Positions 44,955 through 54,292 of a DNA stretch of 64,000 bases are shown here, piece by piece. This DNA comes from Microcoleus vaginatus HSN003 (GTDB taxonomy: Bacteria; Cyanobacteriota; Cyanobacteriia; Cyanobacteriales; Microcoleaceae): positions 5,890,001-5,954,000 of the forward strand of contig NZ_CP031705.1 in the NCBI RefSeq assembly GCF_022701255.1, given 5' to 3'. Numbering within the stretch: the first letter of the stretch is position 1; each line of letters starts with the position of its first letter. The notes beneath the pieces were generated by a model, which saw only the letters and a list, made by a program, of their open reading frames with translations, was not told the DNA's origin and did no database searches. A program made the position numbers and the translations under genes.

Positions 44955-45275
44955 GTGCTAACTGCTCTCCTGATTATTTTCATAGGTTTAGCTCCCTCGC
45001 TGCTGTCTTTGTGGGTGATGCGCTATGCCCAGAGCCAAGCCCGCGACAGAATTGCAGCGGCCAGACTTGCGGTAGCGAATAGACCCATGCGAGCTCAACT
45101 ACCAACTGCCGATCGCACTTACATACAAAGCCTCGCTTATTCGATCGGCGATATCACTTGCGAGTATAACGCCCGCTCTAATTACATTCGCTGCGCTGTC
45201 AATCCTTCTGGGCCCTGTCAAGATTGTCGGTACTACCAAGCCAGAACTCTTGACGCTCGCGGTGAAAAGATATAG
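44955..45275 (+). CDS. Small membrane-anchored protein with a Cys cluster (DUF6464-like)
   Basis: The 106-aa product has one N-terminal membrane span (about residues 3-22, LTALLIIFIGLAPSLLSLWV). A basic helix follows (YAQSQARDRIAAARLAVANR) and then a C-terminal cysteine-containing motif: CEYNARSNYIRCAVNPSGPC followed by QDCRYY. Four cysteines (about 75, 84, 92, 95) could bind metal or form disulphides. The NARS-x-RCAVNP-GPC signature matches what I know as the cyanobacterial DUF6464 family; function is unknown. The start is GTG at 44955 with no convincing ATG. It stands alone downstream of ppsA with a 256-base gap. Confidence 0.75.
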   Translation: MLTALLIIFIGLAPSLLSLWVMRYAQSQARDRIAAARLAVANRPMRAQLPTADRTYIQSLAYSIGDITCEYNARSNYIRCAVNPSGPCQDCRYYQARTLDARGEKI

Positions 45276-46577
45276 CTTATATTGGTGCTTGTATCTATAC
45301 CTATTTGGGGATGTAATAATCAATGAGTTAATATATACTTACGTGTAAGGCTTATTGTTGAAGCTTGTTTTGGACGACCCACGCCCAAACTCAGCACTTA
45401 AAACCTAATCGAGCATTATTGCTTGGTTACAGTTGGCATAACAGGGGAATTGCGATCGGTGTTTTTCTAGTTGAGGATTTACGATCAGAAACAAAGTTTA
45501 GATGATAAATTTTGGTTGGGCGACGAGGAATCTAGCCATAAATTGGGTTTCTAATCTCCTGGGCGTAACTCCTGCAGTTAAGAAAATTAGCCAACAAAAA
45601 TCGTAATTAGCCCAGGAGCAAATCTCCAAATCAGTTTCTCCAAAACATCATGAAAAATTCTGCACCAAACATTGTCCCGAGCATTTCTCTTAAACAGAAA
45701 CCAGCTCGAAGACTCTAAGTTGACAGTTTGAGAAGTTGCTTGTGGGCGACACTAATCTGTTTTTGCGATCGTAGCGAAACAGTCTCAAACCTAGATTGCT
45801 ATCTCCAGACTCCAAGTCATGAATTTTTAAGACGCTTCGTCGATACAGGGTATGCCAATTTCAATTGAATCTCATATGTTGCACCATTCTCAAGAATAGG
45901 CTTTCCGGCCTGTTCCACAACAAGTGAATTTTATTATGGGCGGGGCAGGAGAACCCCCCCATAAAAGGGTTATTGAGAATGGTACAAGATCTCAGTTGAA
46001 TAACACTTCGGGCACGGTCGCCATAATTATGTCACGGCTATAACTCCCTAATTAATGTCTGGTTGCTATTGTGAACAGGGCTTGCACACCAACACCAAAG
46101 AAACCGAGTTGTTTAGCGGGAGCGAGGGCTGGAAAGAAGTCTTTTCGTGCCTCAAACCGGGTTTATACGTCTAGAAATAGTTAATTTTCTCTGCAAATAA
46201 AATGCCTTAGACGATGTACAGCAAACCTCATAAAGTAAATTTTTGAGAACTCGTATTATTATCTACTGCGCGATGTAAGAGATAAGCGTGTAACAGATCC
46301 ACTCGCTAACAGAAAAGAAAAAAGCCGAAGGCAAAATATCACCAGATAGAGAGATTATTGGGATTTAAACCCCAAATCCTCAGCTTTTCTGCCGCCGATA
46401 TTTGCAATGCTAGGAAATGTTTATATAGCACTGCTTTGTGCTGAGTAAAATTCGCTTTTTGCTCTTGCTTCAAATCAAGCAGCAGAGCCTCTTACTGTGC
46501 AATTTAATCTTGTCAATAGGTGATAATTATCATCTTGAAGTGGGTACATCATCTACAATCCGTGAGCCAATTTGACC
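45276..46577. other. 1.3-kb intergenic region upstream of the first giant secreted protein
   Basis: Apart from the palindromic element at 45868-45996 and an isolated AAACCGGGTTT motif near 46160, I see no gene or RNA I can name. The region is AT-rich with stops in all frames. It presumably contains the promoter and leader of the 46578 gene. Confidence 0.45.
45868..45996. repeat. Palindromic MITE-like element, long subfamily
   Basis: The terminal arms CTCATATGTTGCACCATTCT (with following CAA) and TTGAGAATGGTACAAGATCT pair with few mismatches, bounding about 129 bases. The interior has the CTTTCCGGCCTGTTCCACAA block followed by AGTGAATTTTATTATGGGCG, shared with 41440-41575, instead of the double GGAACAGGCA palindrome of the short subfamily. 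It has no coding capacity. Confidence 0.75.
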
Positions 46578-49500
46578 ATGCAAAGCATCTGCAACAAACC
46601 AATTTTTATCACCCCACAAATATGTGAATCCCCCGCAAGGATTGCGGGCGCAAACTCCCGAACAACAGCAACTCATCATCAGAAAAAACCCATAAAACAA
46701 GTAAAAACAGAGGAGTGTTTCCTGTCCCAGAAAGTGCGTGGCGACAGGGGAATTGGGCATCCCCACAGAGAATTTTTGCGAGCAACCGAGTCTTTGGGCG
46801 CCCAGACTATAAAAAATGTACTGTTCCTCGATGCCAGAGTAGAGAACGGCGACAGCTTGGCAAAAGGAGCAACAGCCGATACAGAGGTATTTGTATTGGA
46901 CTCGACGCGGGATGGAGTCGAGCAAATTACTAGAATTTTGACCCATTGCAGCGATTTAGACAGCCTTCAGATAGTTTCTCACGGTCGAGAAGCGGGGGTG
47001 CAGCTAGGGTCGATCGAACTTTGCAGCGACAATTTAGAAACCTACAGCCATTTGTTACAGCAGTGGGGAAAAGCCCTCAGCGAGAGAGGAGATATCTTGT
47101 TATTCGGGTGCAGCGTCGCAGCGGGGGAAAGCGGCGAGGCCTTCGTGCGGCGGCTGAGCTTAATAGTCGGTGCAGATATTGCAGCTTCCGACAACTTGAC
47201 GGGGAGTGCGGCACTCGGCGGCGACTGGGAATTAAAATTTGCGATCGGGGAAATAAACGCGAGAATCGCCATTGAAAAAGAAGTGCTCGCAGCCTACCGT
47301 TACGCCCTCGGCACATTAGTTAACGAAACTTTCAAAAACTCCACAGTTAGGGGGCCTTGGATTTACGGGGGAAACGACGGGGCCCTATTTGATCCGAGCA
47401 GCGGGGTTCCAGCAGCCAATCAACTTATCCCCGGCATTACCGGAGGCACAGTATCCGGCGTACTTCCGGCTTTAGGCGGTTCCACTCCCGGCGATGGCGC
47501 TCTGCTATTAACTCCAGCAGCAGGTGACAGGGAAGCCTTTGTCATCTACAACAACCCCATTCCTTCAACCGACGGTATCAGAGTCCAATTTGATTTTTAT
47601 TCTTACGGTTCAAGCCAGCAATATAGGGCTGAGGGCCCCTTTATTAGCCCTCAGCCAGGGGATGGTCTGGGTTTCTTCTTGATTGACGGCACTGTTAGCC
47701 CAACTAGGACTGGGGGTTATGGGGGTTCTCTGGCTTACGCTCCACGAACGGGTATACCCGGTATTGAGGGAGGTTATTTAGGCATTGGGCTTGACGAGTT
47801 TGGCAATTTTTCAACATCCACAGAAGGGCGCTCTGGCCCGGAGCCGCCTCCGATTCCCGGCTCCTCTATTGGTTCTTTCAGACCTGATTCAGTAACTGTT
47901 AGAGGAAATCAAGCAGAGGGTTATCCGTTTTTAACAAATGCGATCGTTCCCTTCGGCATCGATAACATTCCTACGAGCATTGACTTTAGTGGCCCTGAAC
48001 CCGGCAGCAGTTTTAACTTCAGCAATACGTTCACGCTCGATCGCAATTTAGCCAAAAGATCCGTTCAAATTACGCTGAATCCATCTAACGATCCGGTAAA
48101 TCCCTCTCGCCTCACCGTTGCCTTCGATGAAAATTTCGACGACATCTACGAAACTACATTGATCGACATCCCCAACTTGGCCACCGAAAACGGCCCAGTA
48201 CCGCCACTTTTCAAATTTGGTTTTGGCAGTTCCACCGGAGGCGCCAACAACATTCACGAACTTCAAAACGTGGTAGTTGAAACTATCAATCCTCCCAGTA
48301 TCGCCGCAGAGGTTGCCACTATTAAGACCGGCCCGCAGTTCGTCAAGTCCGAAGGCAGCATTACCTACACGATTACTACAGTAAACAAGGGGCCAGCGCC
48401 TGCTACAAATGTTCTGATTCAAGACGAAATACCTTTAGAACTGCTGCGTCCGGGCGGATTACCGCCGGTTCTCAATGCCTCCAACAACGGCACTTACCTG
48501 AACCAAACCAAGGCTGTCACCTGGCCGTTAATTCCGGTTCTCAATGCCGGCGAGACTGTGACTTACACCCTGACAATTGATTTGCCGCCGGGTTTAACCA
48601 GTGGTAGCAGTTTTGCCAACGTTGCATTCAGCACTAGCTCGACTTTCGACCCCGACCTTAGCAACAACAGCGGTGTGCTTGCGCCAGGGCAAATCGAGGG
48701 GCCTGGTGTAGTCTTTACCACAGTTGTCGATACAGTCGCGGATTTAGTTACTGCCAAAAGTGGCCCTGTGACTACTTCGGCCGGGTCAAGCGTCGCCTAC
48801 ACATTGACTACGACTAACATCGGGCCAGACCCCGCTGCCGATGTGACTATCACTGACAGCATTATTCCGGGTTTAACAGGAGTCAGCGTATCGGACGGCG
48901 GCACTTACGACCCAGTTTCGGGCATTGTCACCTTCCCAGCACTGACAGCGCTGGCAAATGCAGCTACTGCGACCCGCACCATCAGTTTCATTGCCCCAGC
49001 CACCCGTACCGACATCAGCAACACCGCCCGGAGTAGCGCGGCGACTTTCGATCCGATCGCCACTAACAACAACGGCTCGACAACCAACAAAGACGGCACT
49101 CCCACTAACTCTACGGTTACAACAAGTATTGCGCCCAACGCGGATCTTGCAACCACCAAAACCGGCTCTACGGATGCTCGCGCCGATAGCTCGGTCAGCT
49201 ATACGATCGCCACAGTCAACTTAGGCCCAAGTCCGGCAGAAGCTGTAACCATCACTGACAGCATAGTTCCCGGATTAACTGGAGTCACGGCATCTAACGG
49301 CGGCGTTTACGATCCAGCGACTGGCATTGTCACCTTCGCGCCCGTGGCAATCGCCAATGCGGAGACTGTCACCCGGACGATCGGCTTCACAGTACCACCC
49401 ACCCTAACTTCCATCAGCAACACGGCCAGAAGTACCTCCATCACTCCCGACTCCACTCCGACCAACAACAACGGTACAAACCCCAACGCCACCGTCATTA

Positions 49501-52500
49501 CCTCGATCGATGCTCTGGCCGATGTTGTCACCCAAAAAACGGCTCCGGCCAGCATCAACGCGGGCGACACTCTCACTTATACAATTACTACTAACAACAA
49601 CGGGCCGAGTCCTGCGGCCAACGTAGTCATCACCGACAGCTTGATTCCCGGCTTAACGGGAGTCACCGTGTCCGACGGCGGAACCTATAATCCAGCCACA
49701 GGGGCGATCGAGTTTCCAGCGATCGCGACTTTAGCCAGCGGCACCAACCAGAGCCGCACCATCAGCTTTGTACCGCCGACTACCCTGACGAGCATCACCA
49801 ACATTGTCTTGAGTCGATCGGACACTTCCGACCCGGACTTAACAAACAACAACGGCTCGACAGTCGCAGTGCCCGGTCAGGCGGGGGGTCGAGTCACCAC
49901 CTCGATCGATCCTGTGGCCGACCTGGTTACGTCCAAGAGCGGTCTCACATCTGCTCCTGCTGGTAGTTCCGTGACTTATACTATAACTACCGCGAACAAT
50001 GGGCCGAATGCTGCTGAAAACCTAGTGATTACAGACAGCATCATTCCCGGTTTAACGGGTGTCAGCGCATCCGATAACGGCACTTACGACCCAGTGACAG
50101 GGGTTGTCACCTTCCCAACAATTCCCAGTTTGACTAGCGGCAGCAACATCAACCGCGAGGTAACAGTAGTCGTTCCAGCGACGGGCGCCATTAGCAATAC
50201 TTCCCAGAGTCGATCGAGCACTTTTGACCCCGAACCCAGCAATAACAACGGTTCCGAGTCCAGAGCCACTGTCACCACCGCGATTATTAGCGCGCAGCCC
50301 ATACCCAACCAACCTCCATCAGCCTACAGCAGCAACGCTGCGCTACCGCCCAACAGCGTTGTCCAAATTAGCGGGCTCGGAGGCAGAGACTCAGACGGCA
50401 CAGTGGTTACATTCACCATCAGCACCCTGCCGCCGACAAATCAAGGCGTCCTGTTCTTGAGCGACCCCGCAACGGGGGGAGTCGCCGTCACGGCTGGTCA
50501 AACCCTGACAGCCGAGCAAATGACGCAGTTATTCTTCCAGTCGGGCGGCAATTTCACAGGAGCTAATTTTACCTACAGCAGCAAGGACAATCTCGGTGGC
50601 AGCAGTCCTACAGCCACAGTTTCTCTGGTGTCACTGGCGTTCAACTACCCGCCGGTACCCACAAACTTCAGCCAGACCCTGGCGCCAAACAGCAGCGTCA
50701 ACCTCACAGAGCTGACGGCCAAAGACCCCGACGACTCGATCGAATTCTTGACTATCAACACCCTGCCGGCTGCAAATCAAGGCGTCCTGTTCTTGGGCGA
50801 TCCCAGCCAGGGAATCCGGGTCACGGCAGGCCAAAGACTGAACACAACTCAAATCAGCCAGTTATTCTTCCAAGCAACCAGCGAATTCGCAGCCACCAAC
50901 TTTACCTACAGCGCCACAGACAGCCGGGGCGCCATCAGTCCAGCCCCCGCTACAGCCTCCCTGCTAGCACTATTACCTCCCGCCGACGAGCCACCCGTCG
51001 CCAACAACTCCAGCGTCGCTTTGTTGCTGGAAACCACCGTGAACATCCCCGGACTCGGAGGAACCGACCCAGACGGGACGGTGGTTTCCTTTACCGTAAA
51101 CACCTTGCCGCCAGCCAATGAGGGCACGCTGTTCTTGGGTGATCCCAGCCAGGGAGTGCGGGTCACGGCTGGTCAAACCCTAACAGCCGAGCAAATTACC
51201 GAGTTGTTCTTCCAGGCGTCCGGCAATTTCACAGGCGCAAACTTCACCTACAGCGCTACAGACAACCTCGGCGCCACCAGTGCGGCAGTCGCCACTGTTT
51301 CTCTCATTCCCCTTAAAGAATCGATACCGACGCCAACACCCGCGCCGATACCGATACCGACACCTGCGCCGCAACCAATACCAACACCCGCGCCGATACC
51401 GACACCCGTCCCAGAACCAGAACCAACGCCAACACCCGCGCCGACGCGGACGCCGACACCAGCGCCGGAACCAACTCCAATACCCGTCCCAGAACCAACA
51501 CCAACACCCGCGCCGGAACCAACACCAACACCGGAACCAACACCAACGCCAACACCGGAACCAACACCAACACCAACACCAACACCAGCGCCGGAACCAA
51601 CACCAACACCCGCGCCGGAACCAACACCAACACCCGCACCGGAACCAACACCAACACCAGCGCCGGAACCAACACCAACACCCGCACCGGAACCAACACC
51701 AACACCCGCGCCGGAACCAACACCAACACCACCAACACCCGCACCGGAACCAACACCAACACCCGCACCGGAACCAACACCAACACCAGCGCCGGAACCA
51801 ACACCCGGGCCAACACCAGCGCCGGAACCAGCCCCAGAACCAACCCCTATATTCAACCCAGTAGCCGAACCGGATACCAGTTGCGGTTGCGACCCCCTAC
51901 CTCAGCCCCCCAACATCACATTTACCCCCCCCCAGCCCTCGCCAATACTCAACTTCGACTCCAACGCCGCCCAACTCATCGACATCCAAAACACCAGCAT
52001 CGGAACATCCGGAAACGATTCCTTAACAGGAAACGAAACCAACCAACTGTTTCTCTCCTTTGGTGGCGACGACACAGTGTTAGGTGAAGGCGGCAGCGAT
52101 ATCGTTTACGGCGACCAACAGCGAGACTTCATCGCAGCAGGTAAGGACGACGACATCGTTTACGCCGGCAAAGAAACCGACGCCGTATTTGGCGGCAAAC
52201 AAAACGATCGCATATCGGGCGATCGCAATTCCGACACCCTGTATGGCGATCGCGGTTCCGACACCATAGTCGGCGACAACGGCAACAACATCGACTTGAC
52301 CGACAACGACAGCGACCTGATTTTCGGCGGGTCTTCAGGCGACGCCATTGCAGGCACTCAAGGCAATGACACGATTTACTCCGGCAAAGGGCCTGACAGC
52401 GCCTATGGTGGCATCGACAACGACCTAATTTGGGGTGACAAAGGCCCGGACACCCTTTGGGGCGACAACGGAGACGACTCTTTGTTTGGTGGCCTACTCA

Positions 52501-53636
52501 ACTCCCTAGACAGCGACCCCGACGGCTTCGATTTGCTGCTGGGAGGTGATGGCAACGACTTGATGAACGGCCAAGAACAAGACGACACCTTGCTAGGTGG
52601 CAACGGACGGGATTTGGTGTTTGCAGGCAAAGGAGGCGATCGCGTTTTCGGCGAAACTGACTCGGATACTCTCTACGGCAATCAAGGTTCCGACACCATA
52701 ATCGGCGACTACGGCACTCAACAAGCCAGCACAATTGCGACATCTGAAGGCGATTTAATTTTCGGCAACGACACTGGCGATATCATCGGCGGTGGTAGTG
52801 GTAACGACAGCCTTTTTGCCGGCAAAGGTAACGACTTAATTTACGGCGGCAAAGATAACGATCGCATTTGGGGCGAACTCGGTTCCGACACCATTGTCGG
52901 CGACGAGGGAGACGATTCGCTTTACGGTAGTTTGCAAAACGAGTTAGTGTTGGATGCCAACGGCCGCGACTTGCTATTTGGGGGAGATGGCAATGACTTC
53001 CTTAATGGTGGTGAGAGTTCCGACTCTCTAAGTGGGGGTTTTGGTAACGATAGCCTTCGTGGTGGCAAGGATGACGATGTAGTACAGGCAGATGCTGGCG
53101 AGGATTTGATCTACGGCGATGATGGCAGCGATATTTTGTGTGGCGATCAGGGTAACGATACCATTTTTGGCGATCGAGGGCAAAATGAGCGAGGCGCTGT
53201 GGGTGAAGACGGTCAGCAAGACTGTATTAATGGTGGTAGTGGCGATGACCTGTTATACGGTAATGAAGGTCAAGATACTCTCAACGGTGAGGATGGTAAT
53301 GACACTATTTACGGAGGGAAAGATAGCGATATTCTCAATGGGGGTGCAGGAGATGACTGGCTGTTTGGTGATGGCTCAGATGATACTTTGATTGGGGGTA
53401 GTGGGAATGATCACTTTGTGTTAGGCGCTAATAGTGGTATGGATACAATACTCAATTTTTCCGTAGGAACTGATAAGTTTGTCCTGGCTGAGGGCTTGAG
53501 TTTTGAGGCTTTGCAAATTAACCCGACGCCGAATGCCCAACTGCTGCAAGTTGCAGCGACTGGCGAGGTTTTGGCTCAGGTTTTTGGCGCTGATAATTCT
53601 CTGACTTCTCTGGATTTTCTCGCTCTTTCTCGTTAA
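46578..53636 (+). CDS. Giant secreted RTX protein: DUF4347, lectin-like, DUF11 and cadherin-like repeats
   Basis: This protein of about 2350 aa is predicted to be extracellular. Order: DUF4347 (about 90-235; His135 in VSHG, Cys178 in FGCSVAAGESG); an L-type-lectin-like domain (about 250-560; GDGLGFFLIDG, GGYLGIGLDEFGNFS); about five DUF11 repeats (about 575-1235; TYTITTxNxGPxxAxNVxIxD); and three cadherin-like repeats (about 1240-1580; GTDPDGTVVSFTVNTLPP). A Thr-Pro-Ala-Pro-Glu-Pro spacer follows (about 1580-1755), then RTX calcium-binding nonapeptides (about 1805-2285; GGDGNDFLNGG) and a C-terminal type I secretion-like end (FALDFLALSR type, LDFLALSR). ATG at 46578 is chosen; a TTG lies six bases upstream. 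No secretion genes are nearby. It is probably a calcium-dependent adhesin or sheath protein. The 3' 1.9 kb duplicates that of the next gene. Confidence 0.88.
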   Translation: MQSICNKPIFITPQICESPARIAGANSRTTATHHQKKPIKQVKTEECFLSQKVRGDRGIGHPHREFLRATESLGAQTIKNVLFLDARVENGDSLAKGATADTEVFVLDSTRDGVEQITRILTHCSDLDSLQIVSHGREAGVQLGSIELCSDNLETYSHLLQQWGKALSERGDILLFGCSVAAGESGEAFVRRLSLIVGADIAASDNLTGSAALGGDWELKFAIGEINARIAIEKEVLAAYRYALGTLVNETFKNSTVRGPWIYGGNDGALFDPSSGVPAANQLIPGITGGTVSGVLPALGGSTPGDGALLLTPAAGDREAFVIYNNPIPSTDGIRVQFDFYSYGSSQQYRAEGPFISPQPGDGLGFFLIDGTVSPTRTGGYGGSLAYAPRTGIPGIEGGYLGIGLDEFGNFSTSTEGRSGPEPPPIPGSSIGSFRPDSVTVRGNQAEGYPFLTNAIVPFGIDNIPTSIDFSGPEPGSSFNFSNTFTLDRNLAKRSVQITLNPSNDPVNPSRLTVAFDENFDDIYETTLIDIPNLATENGPVPPLFKFGFGSSTGGANNIHELQNVVVETINPPSIAAEVATIKTGPQFVKSEGSITYTITTVNKGPAPATNVLIQDEIPLELLRPGGLPPVLNASNNGTYLNQTKAVTWPLIPVLNAGETVTYTLTIDLPPGLTSGSSFANVAFSTSSTFDPDLSNNSGVLAPGQIEGPGVVFTTVVDTVADLVTAKSGPVTTSAGSSVAYTLTTTNIGPDPAADVTITDSIIPGLTGVSVSDGGTYDPVSGIVTFPALTALANAATATRTISFIAPATRTDISNTARSSAATFDPIATNNNGSTTNKDGTPTNSTVTTSIAPNADLATTKTGSTDARADSSVSYTIATVNLGPSPAEAVTITDSIVPGLTGVTASNGGVYDPATGIVTFAPVAIANAETVTRTIGFTVPPTLTSISNTARSTSITPDSTPTNNNGTNPNATVITSIDALADVVTQKTAPASINAGDTLTYTITTNNNGPSPAANVVITDSLIPGLTGVTVSDGGTYNPATGAIEFPAIATLASGTNQSRTISFVPPTTLTSITNIVLSRSDTSDPDLTNNNGSTVAVPGQAGGRVTTSIDPVADLVTSKSGLTSAPAGSSVTYTITTANNGPNAAENLVITDSIIPGLTGVSASDNGTYDPVTGVVTFPTIPSLTSGSNINREVTVVVPATGAISNTSQSRSSTFDPEPSNNNGSESRATVTTAIISAQPIPNQPPSAYSSNAALPPNSVVQISGLGGRDSDGTVVTFTISTLPPTNQGVLFLSDPATGGVAVTAGQTLTAEQMTQLFFQSGGNFTGANFTYSSKDNLGGSSPTATVSLVSLAFNYPPVPTNFSQTLAPNSSVNLTELTAKDPDDSIEFLTINTLPAANQGVLFLGDPSQGIRVTAGQRLNTTQISQLFFQATSEFAATNFTYSATDSRGAISPAPATASLLALLPPADEPPVANNSSVALLLETTVNIPGLGGTDPDGTVVSFTVNTLPPANEGTLFLGDPSQGVRVTAGQTLTAEQITELFFQASGNFTGANFTYSATDNLGATSAAVATVSLIPLKESIPTPTPAPIPIPTPAPQPIPTPAPIPTPVPEPEPTPTPAPTRTPTPAPEPTPIPVPEPTPTPAPEPTPTPEPTPTPTPEPTPTPTPTPAPEPTPTPAPEPTPTPAPEPTPTPAPEPTPTPAPEPTPTPAPEPTPTPPTPAPEPTPTPAPEPTPTPAPEPTPGPTPAPEPAPEPTPIFNPVAEPDTSCGCDPLPQPPNITFTPPQPSPILNFDSNAAQLIDIQNTSIGTSGNDSLTGNETNQLFLSFGGDDTVLGEGGSDIVYGDQQRDFIAAGKDDDIVYAGKETDAVFGGKQNDRISGDRNSDTLYGDRGSDTIVGDNGNNIDLTDNDSDLIFGGSSGDAIAGTQGNDTIYSGKGPDSAYGGIDNDLIWGDKGPDTLWGDNGDDSLFGGLLNSLDSDPDGFDLLLGGDGNDLMNGQEQDDTLLGGNGRDLVFAGKGGDRVFGETDSDTLYGNQGSDTIIGDYGTQQASTIATSEGDLIFGNDTGDIIGGGSGNDSLFAGKGNDLIYGGKDNDRIWGELGSDTIVGDEGDDSLYGSLQNELVLDANGRDLLFGGDGNDFLNGGESSDSLSGGFGNDSLRGGKDDDVVQADAGEDLIYGDDGSDILCGDQGNDTIFGDRGQNERGAVGEDGQQDCINGGSGDDLLYGNEGQDTLNGEDGNDTIYGGKDSDILNGGAGDDWLFGDGSDDTLIGGSGNDHFVLGANSGMDTILNFSVGTDKFVLAEGLSFEALQINPTPNAQLLQVAATGEVLAQVFGADNSLTSLDFLALSR
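51330..51850 (+). repeat. Pro/Thr-rich hexapeptide-coding repeats (gene 1)
   Basis: Imperfect 24-base units coding TPTPAPEP run through the spacer between the cadherin-like and RTX regions. Units vary at ACCCGCACC, ACCAGCGCC or ACCGGAACC and at the number of ACACCA steps, typical of slippage or unequal exchange. The matching spacer of the second gene is at 58845-59260. Confidence 0.9.
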
Positions 53637-53649
53637 GAACGAAGGGCAT
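51722..53649 (+). repeat. Near-identical 3' block, copy 1 (copy 2 at 59131-61058)
   Basis: From the end of the Pro-rich spacer to 13 bases beyond the stop, this block matches 59131-61058 at a constant offset of 7409 bases with no gaps. I find only five coding differences, all in the last 250 bases of the gene (53387, 53538, 53539, 53555, 53564), changing one residue (Gln to Thr in PNAQLLQ). Homology ends shortly after the stop codons. Confidence 0.92.
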
Positions 53650-54292
53650 TTAATGCGCGGTCTTTTTCATAAAAATATACCAACTCGGTTTGTTGAACCA
53701 ACCGGGTTTTTATTTTTTTAAAATTTTAAAGTCTCCTAACACCAAGGTCGTTAATTAGTGGATGTTCGGCTGAGCAAAACCATAAAATTTGTTGTTAAGG
53801 AGCAATTTATTCCGGATAAAAGTCAGAGGGCGGAGTTGATGAGTACAAAATTTATAACCATTTTTTACCGAAATAGAAATAATCGGAGATTGGACTGAGT
53901 GACTACCATAAAATTGGTTTGTGATGATGACTCAAGTTTTAATAAAAGTCGGAGCCATTAAGGCGTAGGTACTACAAAAGCTCACAACTGTCAACAGCTT
54001 TTAGGCCAAAAATCTCGTGTTTTAAGTCGTATTTTTGTACCTCTAGCGCGGTTTTTTTATGCTAAAATAATTTACTGCCAAGTCGGATTTGGCTAAAAAA
54101 ACGCCTGATTTCCCAGGTAAATACAGGGAACTGCTACTTTGGGAAGATGTCGATAAAAAAAAAATCGAAGTAAATAGAACTTGTTAAGTATGCGAAGTCG
54201 AGAAATTAGTAATTAAAAGTTTCCCATTAGCAATTAACAATAATATCACCCCTGAAGGTTGACAATTAACAAGTCAAGGAGCTATGTAACTC
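53637..54292. other. Intergenic region between the two giant secreted-protein genes
   Basis: The first 80 bases hold a terminator. The remaining 575 bases are AT-rich, with no recognisable gene or repeat. AAGGAG at about 54277 serves as the Shine-Dalgarno sequence of the second gene. The presence of a terminator and a long gap suggests independent transcription of the two paralogues. Confidence 0.5.
53681..53718 (+). terminator. Intrinsic terminator after the first giant secreted-protein gene
   Basis: AACTCGGTT and AACCGGGTT pair (one G-T) around a short loop and are followed by TTTATTTTTTT, the form of a Rho-independent terminator. It starts 45 bases after the stop codon. The stem belongs to the AACCGGGTTT motif found elsewhere in the window. 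Confidence 0.75.

Noticed and set aside
44955..45275. Assignment of the small Cys-cluster protein as a rubredoxin or ferredoxin-like electron carrier
   Set aside because: Cysteine spacing (C-x8-C-x7-C-x2-C) does not fit rubredoxin (two CxxC knuckles) or iron-sulphur ferredoxin patterns.
46530..46946. 138-codon minus-strand frame overlapping the 5' end of the first giant secreted-protein gene
   Set aside because: It lies wholly opposite the DUF4347-coding frame, which has clear domain similarity in its paralogue; the antisense product has no recognisable features.
51248..51856. Long minus-strand frames coding Val-Gly-Ser-Gly-Ala repeats opposite the Pro-rich spacer (also at 58786-59265)
   Set aside because: They are the antisense of the TPTPAPEP-coding repeat; the repeat structure alone keeps the frame open. 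No start signal or family.
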